Made by a program: the position numbers and the translations under genes. DNA of 64,000 nt. It comes from Akebia trifoliata (taxonomy: Eukaryota > Streptophyta > Magnoliopsida > Ranunculales > Lardizabalaceae). Below, one piece after another: positions 58,130 to 64,000 of the stretch. The notes under the pieces are model-generated. The model ran no database searches. It was not told the DNA's origin and saw only the letters and a program-made list of their open reading frames with translations. The number at the start of each line of letters is the position of its first letter. Position 1 is the stretch's first letter. Location of the stretch: assembly GCA_017979445.1 (NCBI GenBank), contig CM030708.1:35654721-35718720 (forward strand), in the 5' to 3' direction.

Positions 58130-61100
58130 TCATACCATGGAACTGCTTGGAAGGACCTCACCACATTCATCACCAAACTGATACTGCTCGTACACTTCAA
58201 GCAACAGTTCCCTGCATGGTACAACGGCCCCAAGCTTCATGCAAGCCAAGAAGGCACCTGATAGCTTCCGGTGAAGACTGTAGGCCTCATCGGGTGGCGG
58301 GGTCAGCCTGTGCTTCAGCATTGTTGCCCCAAGGTTAGAAATGCTTTGAGTTATGTTGGTGGAGTGGAAGTCGTATCCACCTGGTTTGGAGAATGGCAAT
58401 CCCACAATGAAACCAGCCTGAACATGGGCCTCTAGCATTACTTCAGATTCCATTCCCGTGAGGAAACCAAGTCTCCTTGACATTTCAATTACTGCATCTC
58501 TGTTGCAATTTGCACATGCAAGAACCTGATCATATGGATGGAAAAAATTCTCAAATCCTATAAAACAAAAATAATAAAGAAAACAAGAAGCAAGCTTGTA
58601 TTTGCTACAAAAAAAGAGATTTCAATGTCTCAGTTACATTAAACTTTACTAGTACCACCACACAACAGGAAAGGATGTGCTTTTTTTTTCCTTAATAAAA
58701 AATAATGATAAGGTCATTCAAGTATGTTATTGCCCATTCAATTTTCTGGAAGATATTTTGTTAAAGCAAAAAAGAACCAACCATTCTCAGGTAGTCATCA
58801 ACAAAACTCTTTGTGAATTCTCGAGCAGCACCAAAGTCAATGAGATTGATTGTGTTTGTGGCCTCATCATACAGGAAATTGCTCCAATTAGGATCAGTCT
58901 GTTTTGGATTAAGACATACAAGCACACCACATTAGACTGGCAAAATTGAAAGATGAAAACGCAAAAAAATGCATAGAAAAAGCTTAGTTGCACTGGTGCA
59001 TTTACTGTTTCAGACTAATCCATCCTGTTCAGGTTGGGTAAACTATGGTGTGAAACCTTGGTGTAAAAGTAAACTTTAGTCATGCTTCAAGATGGTTGTT
59101 CTATTAAATAAATTGTAAAAAAATGAATCAGATGCATTTTGGTACCTCCGTATTTCACCACTATCATCATCATCAAAGTCTTGTCCAAAATATTTAGGAT
59201 TGCTTGAACGAATCTTGTTCCTCCATTTAATTCTGCCTAAAGCAATCTCTTATTTAATTAAGTTGTTCAAAACTACTTGCACTACCTAAATATACATTCT
59301 TATCGTTCTTCCTCTCACTCTTTCATAATCTTCAACTTGCATATTCCTTCTTACTAGAGCTGCAATAGGCCTTCATTGCACATTATCAATCTATCAAAAT
59401 TGACTTCCCCTTAGTTTATCACATACTAGGATTACTCGTACATTTTCATGAATGAGTTCATTTCTAACTTCATCTTTCTTATTTTTGTTTGTTTTCGTTC
59501 ATCCTTGCTTAGCATCCCCATCTCTACTATGCTCAATCTACAAAAAAGTTGTTTTTCTTCTTTTTTTTGGTTTTGGTTATTTCTATAGCCCAAGATTCAA
59601 CTCCATAAGCATAATTGATCTTGCTGCCATCTTAGAAATTTATACTTTAGTTTGATTGGGATGCATTGGTCACATAACACACTTCCACTTTAACCATCGA
59701 GCTTTAATTATACAGGGAACCTCCTTCTCAATCTCTTCATCCGTATGGAACCAAGGTAACAAAAAATGTCGCTTTTATGTATTTCTTGGCCATCTAATTT
59801 TATTTATCCTTCCTCTCTAAGGATGTCATTACCATAGTCGCATTTTACATACTCTCTCATGGTTTTACTTACCCTAAGCGATTAATGCCCATAGGTCGTG
59901 AGTTCGATACCTAGTATGAGTGTTAATTCCTCAAGGGCTACCCACGAGGACACACCCTCACTTACATGGTGCATGTGATGTGCGGGCATTGCACGTGCCC
60001 CAGGACTAGTCCTTGGACAAGACCATGCTCTATGGACAGGGAAAGCCCAAATACGGGCCCGGTCTGCTGTCTACAGGGACACCCGGTTATAAAAAAAAAA
60101 GCTTTGTTACATCATTGTATGGTTCCTTTGCTCTATGTATAAATACCTCTAAAAAATTAATTATATTTTGTCTTGTAGTGCAACAACAACCAAAAAAGAG
60201 GGGGTAAAAAAACAAGGGTTTGGTTATCATTTGCTCAATGCCATTTCTATAAATATGACATCTCAAAAAGTTAGTTTCAAACAATATACATTCTATCGCA
60301 ACTATATGGTTCTAAAGTCCTTTCAGTCTTCATCTTTGCTACCATTGTACGGAAAATGATTTTTGAGCCTTATAATTTGTGACCATCCCTCAAAAGGACA
60401 TCAAAACAGCCAATGTGGCAAGAAAGTTATACTTTTCCTTTTGACACTATTTTCAACCTATCTCATTTTGCACCCTCTAATGGATCTGCCTAAAAGAACC
60501 TGAGTTGGATGAGGTGGTTTGCAAATGGGTTGTTGGTATGAAAACCCTGGCTTTGAACGACCTACAAACAATTTTCAAATATTGGGACAAACTTGCCTTA
60601 AGCTACGCAAAAATGGAGGCAAATTAGAAGACAGGAAAGCACAAACACATAACCAAATGTAGAAACAACAAAGAAAACCTGCCTGCATGAAACGAAAGAC
60701 AAATAATTCCATCAAAGTCAGCTTGAGCAATTCCTTCCCAACATAATCACGAGTCTCCTGATTTAGTACTGCTACCCTATCAATAGGAACTCCTGTCTCA
60801 GGATGAAAAATTGATAGTCATGTTAGAGTAAAAAAGTGAGTTGGGTACTCAAATACATTGATGAAGAAAGGAGATATTAATAAGTAAGTGTCAAACAAAC
60901 AAATGATGCTAAATTCGATTTATGTTTGTACCCCGTCTTCTATTGGAGGTAGCTTTTATTGGCATAAGGGACTGTAAAGCGTGTATACCAAGGAGGGGGT
61001 TACTTTTTCCCTAGGGGAAATTTCATCTTTGTAAAGACTACAAATTCATAGCCAAATTGTTTCAGAATTTCAATCAATTTTTTCCCTTCCTTTCTTTTCA

Positions 61101-62924
61101 ACCTTTCGGAGAGGAAGAGAGATTGTAAACCTGGTTTTCATGGATATAATGAAAGGATTTCATCATTACCAATGGATGAAGGCAATCTTGCATAACAAGG
61201 TAAATTTTGTGTAATTCTCTTTGATTTGCGTTTTATTTTTTTGATTGTCTTCTTCATTTGTAGCACCTATTTTTCTACAGTAACAATGGAAGGCATGATT
61301 GGTGTGTGTTTTGCACACTTCTGATGCTGTCACATAATCGAAGACCTTTCCAAAAAAAAATAGTGCTAGCAGAATGAATCTTGTTCCTTCCTTATATGCC
61401 AATTCCTCTGGCAGTTCAATTTCCATCCTTATATGCCTGTTCTTTGAAAAAGAATTGTTCGATCCAGCAATGTTTGATTCGCGACGAGTCTACCTCTAAT
61501 TGGGATTTGGGATTTAGGAGAAACTTCAACGATTGGGAGCTAACAGAGATGACATCTTTCCTTGATCTCTTGCATTTGTCGTATCTTAACGAAAGTGAAC
61601 AGGACAGGTGGGAATGGACAAGGGCTAAGGATTTGAGATTCTCTGTAAGTTCTTTTCATAAGTGGCTCATCCCTTTTGCCGAACAATCTATCGTGGGGTC
61701 CATTATTTGGTCTAAGTCAATTCCTTCTAAAATCTCCTTCTTTGTTTGGTTGGCCTCCCTTGGGAGGATTCTAACAATGGATAATTTGATTGCTCAGGGT
61801 TGGACTACTCCAAACTGTTGTCCACTTTGTATGGAGGACGGGGAATCTGTTGATCATATCTTAATTCATTGCTCTTTTTCTTATAATCTTTGGACAACTT
61901 TCCTTGGTCTTTTCGGGATCCAATGGGTCCTTCCTTGTAAGTTCTCCTCGTTGTTAGTAGAGTGGGCCAATAATGCTTTCTCATTCAGAAAAATGTTTCT
62001 TTGGGCTATGATTCCCTCGGCTATTGCTTGGGGGGTGTGGAACGAGAGAAATAACAGGGTGTTCAATAGTAAGAGGAGAAGCTCTCATGGCGGTTTCTTG
62101 GAGATCTTGGGCCTTCTGTACCTTTGGTCAAAGCAAAATATAGAGTTTGCGGGGATTACCTTTGATGACTTTCTTTTTAGATGGAATTCTTTATGTAACC
62201 ACTAATGTTCTAGTTTCTTTTATTTAGCTGCTGTTTGAGAGGCTCTCTCAGCCTCCTTGTACTTTGTTTCCCCTTTCTCCTTTAATATATTATACTTATC
62301 AAAAAAAAAAAAATGAATCTTGTTCCTACATTCAATTGTTTAAGCTTAATACTCCATCATGTAAGGCCCCAAAACAACATCAAACTTTTGGTGCCACCAA
62401 CTTCATAGAAAGGTGGTCTTTCTTTGACAACAATTTGGGTCTAATTCACTTTGCTCTATCTACTTTTGCACTTAACCAAACAAGGAATTTTAACTCACCA
62501 AAACTACTGCTCAATAAAAAGGGGATGTCAGAAATGAGCCTTTTTTAAAATAAGAGTCAATCATGCATTACCAGTTAAATCAACAACTTTTCTTGGTCTC
62601 GCATCAAAGAATTTTTTTCCTTCTAGTACAAGTCTATGGAGCTCATTCCCTATACTTTGGATTTTCAAGTGCTTGGAAATAGCCTTAACGGTATCTTTGA
62701 ACCCAAAAATAAAACTAGTACACAATATAAGGGTAAAAGTTACTTATAAGATAAATAGGATTACCAGAGACAAGTTCTGTCGTTATGACCCTTTTACTTG
62801 AAATATCATCAATGACCATGGGTACATAGACTCCTTCAGTGTTAGATAACAAATCACGGAATCGCTTTTGATTTATTGCCTCCAATTCATAGTCACATTC
62901 ACGAGATAGTTCCTCCTTTGCCAC
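58130..62924 (-). CDS. COQ8-like ABC1 kinase (ABC1K13/ADCK3 type), 3' part
   Basis: The supported exons are complement(62765..62924), (60683..60792), (58782..58898) and (58130..58525), about 260 codons. The N-terminal exons lie beyond the right edge. Reading in order: [16 protein letters not shown] (conserved helix), [34 protein letters not shown] (catalytic loop with Asp and Asn), [10 protein letters not shown] (DFG metal-binding motif) and the C-terminal lobe [20 protein letters not shown] ... [16 protein letters not shown]. This is the COQ8 subgroup, expected in mitochondria and needed for ubiquinone synthesis as an atypical kinase/ATPase. Phases agree at every junction. The intron 60682-58899 begins GC (CAG|GCAGGT). 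A further 123-base exon-like stretch at 62572-62694 could be included in frame. The final stop at 58130 assumes no further splice at ATG|GTATGA. Confidence 0.88.
59157..59880 (-). mobile_element. RTE-type LINE relic in a COQ8 intron
   Basis: The stretch begins ACCACTATCATCATCATCAA and continues AGTCTTGTCCAAAATATTTAG, then TTGTTCCTCCATTTAATTCT. This is the pattern seen at 27.1 and 43.2 kb and typical of plant RTE-type LINE 3' regions in reverse. Decayed, with no open frame. Confidence 0.45.
59870..60100 (+). mobile_element. SINE-like element
   Basis: GAGTTCGATACC at about 59900-59911 looks like a polymerase III box B. A weak box-A-like region lies about 35 bases upstream. The 220-bp body, with GGTGCATGTGATGTGCGGGC and CCCCAGGACTAGTCC, ends ACCCGGTTAT and then ten A residues (60091-60100). 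No clear target-site duplication was found. Confidence 0.5.
61389..62311 (+). mobile_element. 5'-truncated L1-type LINE in a COQ8 intron
   Basis: It is flanked by AATGAATCTTGTTCCT (61373-61388 and 62312-62327), a 16-base target duplication, and ends in poly(A). About 270 open codons to 62205 encode the C-terminal part of LINE ORF2 with the zf-RVT region ([19 protein letters not shown]) and the family ending FRWNSLCNH. It lies in opposite orientation to the COQ8-like gene. It is closely similar to 23633-24693 and 11796-12160, so one LINE family has inserted several times in this window. The 5' truncation removes the reverse transcriptase. Confidence 0.92.
62572..62694 (-). other. Exon-like 123-base stretch inside a COQ8 intron
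   Basis: On the minus strand, TTCAAAG|ATACCG ... ATTTAACTG|GTAATG offers an acceptor and a donor. The 123 bases between are open and have phase 1 at both ends, exactly fitting between the exons at 62765..62924 and 60683..60792. They would add 41 residues (starting [20 protein letters not shown] and ending [11 protein letters not shown]) between VS and VPIDRV. The peptide looks like real protein, but I do not recall it in COQ8 proteins, so it may be a cassette exon, an exonised fragment of another gene, or a dead fragment. Confidence 0.4.
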
Positions 62925-63772
62925 CTGAAAAGGAATCATACAGGATAGACAGTGATCAATTGTTTGTTATGATTAAGAGAAATACCAATTACTGCAACAA
63001 CAACAAAAAATTGCATTGCATCAAGATACACATTGCAACCCAATCATATAAAATAGGAGAGAGAGAAAAGGACAGTAGATTTTTACGAAATTCACCAGAA
63101 TTTCAGTTACGTTCCCAGGCTCTCTGAGCCAAATTCCTTATCTTCGTAGTTACATGAGATTTGCTCCCTCTCCCAATGGGATTGGGATCTTTAGATATAA
63201 AAACTACAAAGCTAATTAAGGAAATGATCAAGCTCTTAAATTACGGGATTTGATAGATTACCACTCCAAAACAAACTCTTCATATATCTCAAATTATTTC
63301 CTTATCCTATTGTATCATGGTGGTATCCGTTGGAAGATGCCGCACAACAGCCATTTGATGCTTGTTTGACATGCAACTCGGCGGACTTCTCCAAGACAAC
63401 TTTTGATGTGCCTTGGCCAAGAAATCCAACTTCCAGTCTTCCCAACTTCTCGTGTTTAAAGTCAGCTGCACATATCTTTAGGGATTTGTGCTCACTGAAG
63501 AATCAGGGATTGATCCCTTATCCCATAGTCTCAATAAACATTATAAAGTCTTAGAAGTTGGCCTGCATTTATCTCGAGGCAACATGTGTCCGGTTTAGAT
63601 CAAATTCAATTTTTTTCCACCCATATTAACTCTGAAAAAGTAGGGCCTTTTCCAAAGCCTAATTAGCAATTCAACATCTGATAAAAATACATACAGGAAA
63701 AGTACAGAGTATAAAGTACCTGGTAGTTTTTGCATTAAAAAATCAATTATTTTAATGATATGAAAAGACCAT

Positions 63773-63817
<45 letters not shown>

Positions 63818-64000
63818 AAGAGGTTGTTTATACGCTTTTTTGAAAAAACATTCAGATTTTGGACCCGAATAATACACCACATTGCTAGTTAAGTTCGTGG
63901 AAGGGAGAAATAGGTTCAGGTTTATGGGCAAGGAGTGACCATTATTAAATTTATCAATGTTCAGTAACATGAAACTCGGATAAAAGGGATGGAAAGAAAA
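62925..64000 (-). other. Intron of the COQ8-like gene
   Basis: The exon expected before [10 protein letters not shown] is not visible, so this appears to be intron running off the window. It contains a (TA)n microsatellite (about 63775-63811). A patch at 63330-63555 has an open frame on the + strand with no recognisable family. Confidence 0.55.

Noticed and set aside
59881..59911. tRNA gene suggested by a box-B-like GAGTTCGATACC
   Set aside because: No acceptor stem or cloverleaf could be drawn. The poly(A) end fits a SINE-like repeat better.
63330..63554. 74-codon frame in the COQ8 intron
   Set aside because: Not related to COQ8 exons on either strand, and no start context or family.

Overview
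This window looks like nuclear DNA of a flowering plant, probably a eudicot. The coding signal consists of intron-split plant families: a PIF3-type phytochrome-interacting bHLH factor, an R2R3-MYB of the MYB61/MYB86 type, a DUF1685-type protein and a COQ8-type ABC1 kinase. Between them lies AT-rich DNA full of plant transposable elements. No species can be named from the sequence alone. There is no operon, CRISPR array or sign of bacterial transfer.

Layout. 1-2.4 kb: the last two exons of an unidentified + strand gene, joined by a GC-AG intron. 3-4.8 kb: a cluster of small fold-back repeats. 5-10 kb: the complete PIF3-like gene (+, seven coding exons, 726 codons), with two G-boxes upstream. 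11.8-12.5 kb: two 5'-truncated LINE ends inserted one after the other at the same target. 13.7-15.1 kb: a decayed minus-strand coding region. 16.8-26 kb: a direct tandem duplication of about 4.3 kb. Each unit carries one intact minus-strand gene for a small, unrecognised multi-span membrane protein (229 and 225 aa). Unit 2 has since gained a solo LTR and a LINE, and unit 1 keeps the empty site of both. 26-37 kb: gene-poor DNA with transposon relics. 37.7-39.3 kb: the complete MYB gene (+, three exons, 444 aa). 39.3-48.3 kb: gene-poor DNA, including nested MITEs and two double-hairpin elements set in (TA)n microsatellites. 48.3-54.9 kb: a nearly intact, young Copia retrotransposon (minus) with 443-bp LTRs and a frameshift between gag and pol. 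55.8-57.0 kb: the DUF1685-type gene (+). 58.1-62.9 kb and beyond the right edge: the 3' half of the COQ8-like gene (minus), with a LINE, a SINE-like repeat and RTE relics in its introns and a possible extra in-frame exon.

The genes do not form a pathway. PIF3-like acts in light signalling, the MYB probably in secondary-wall, mucilage or carbon-allocation transcription, and COQ8 in mitochondrial ubiquinone synthesis. The nearest thing to a previously undescribed system is the tandem pair of membrane-protein genes at 17-26 kb. Two other observations deserve a check: the 123-base symmetric exon-like stretch in a COQ8 intron, and the double-hairpin elements sitting in TA microsatellites. All gene models here were read by eye, with splice sites chosen by GT/GC-AG consensus, phase and family similarity. 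No alignment or transcript evidence was available.
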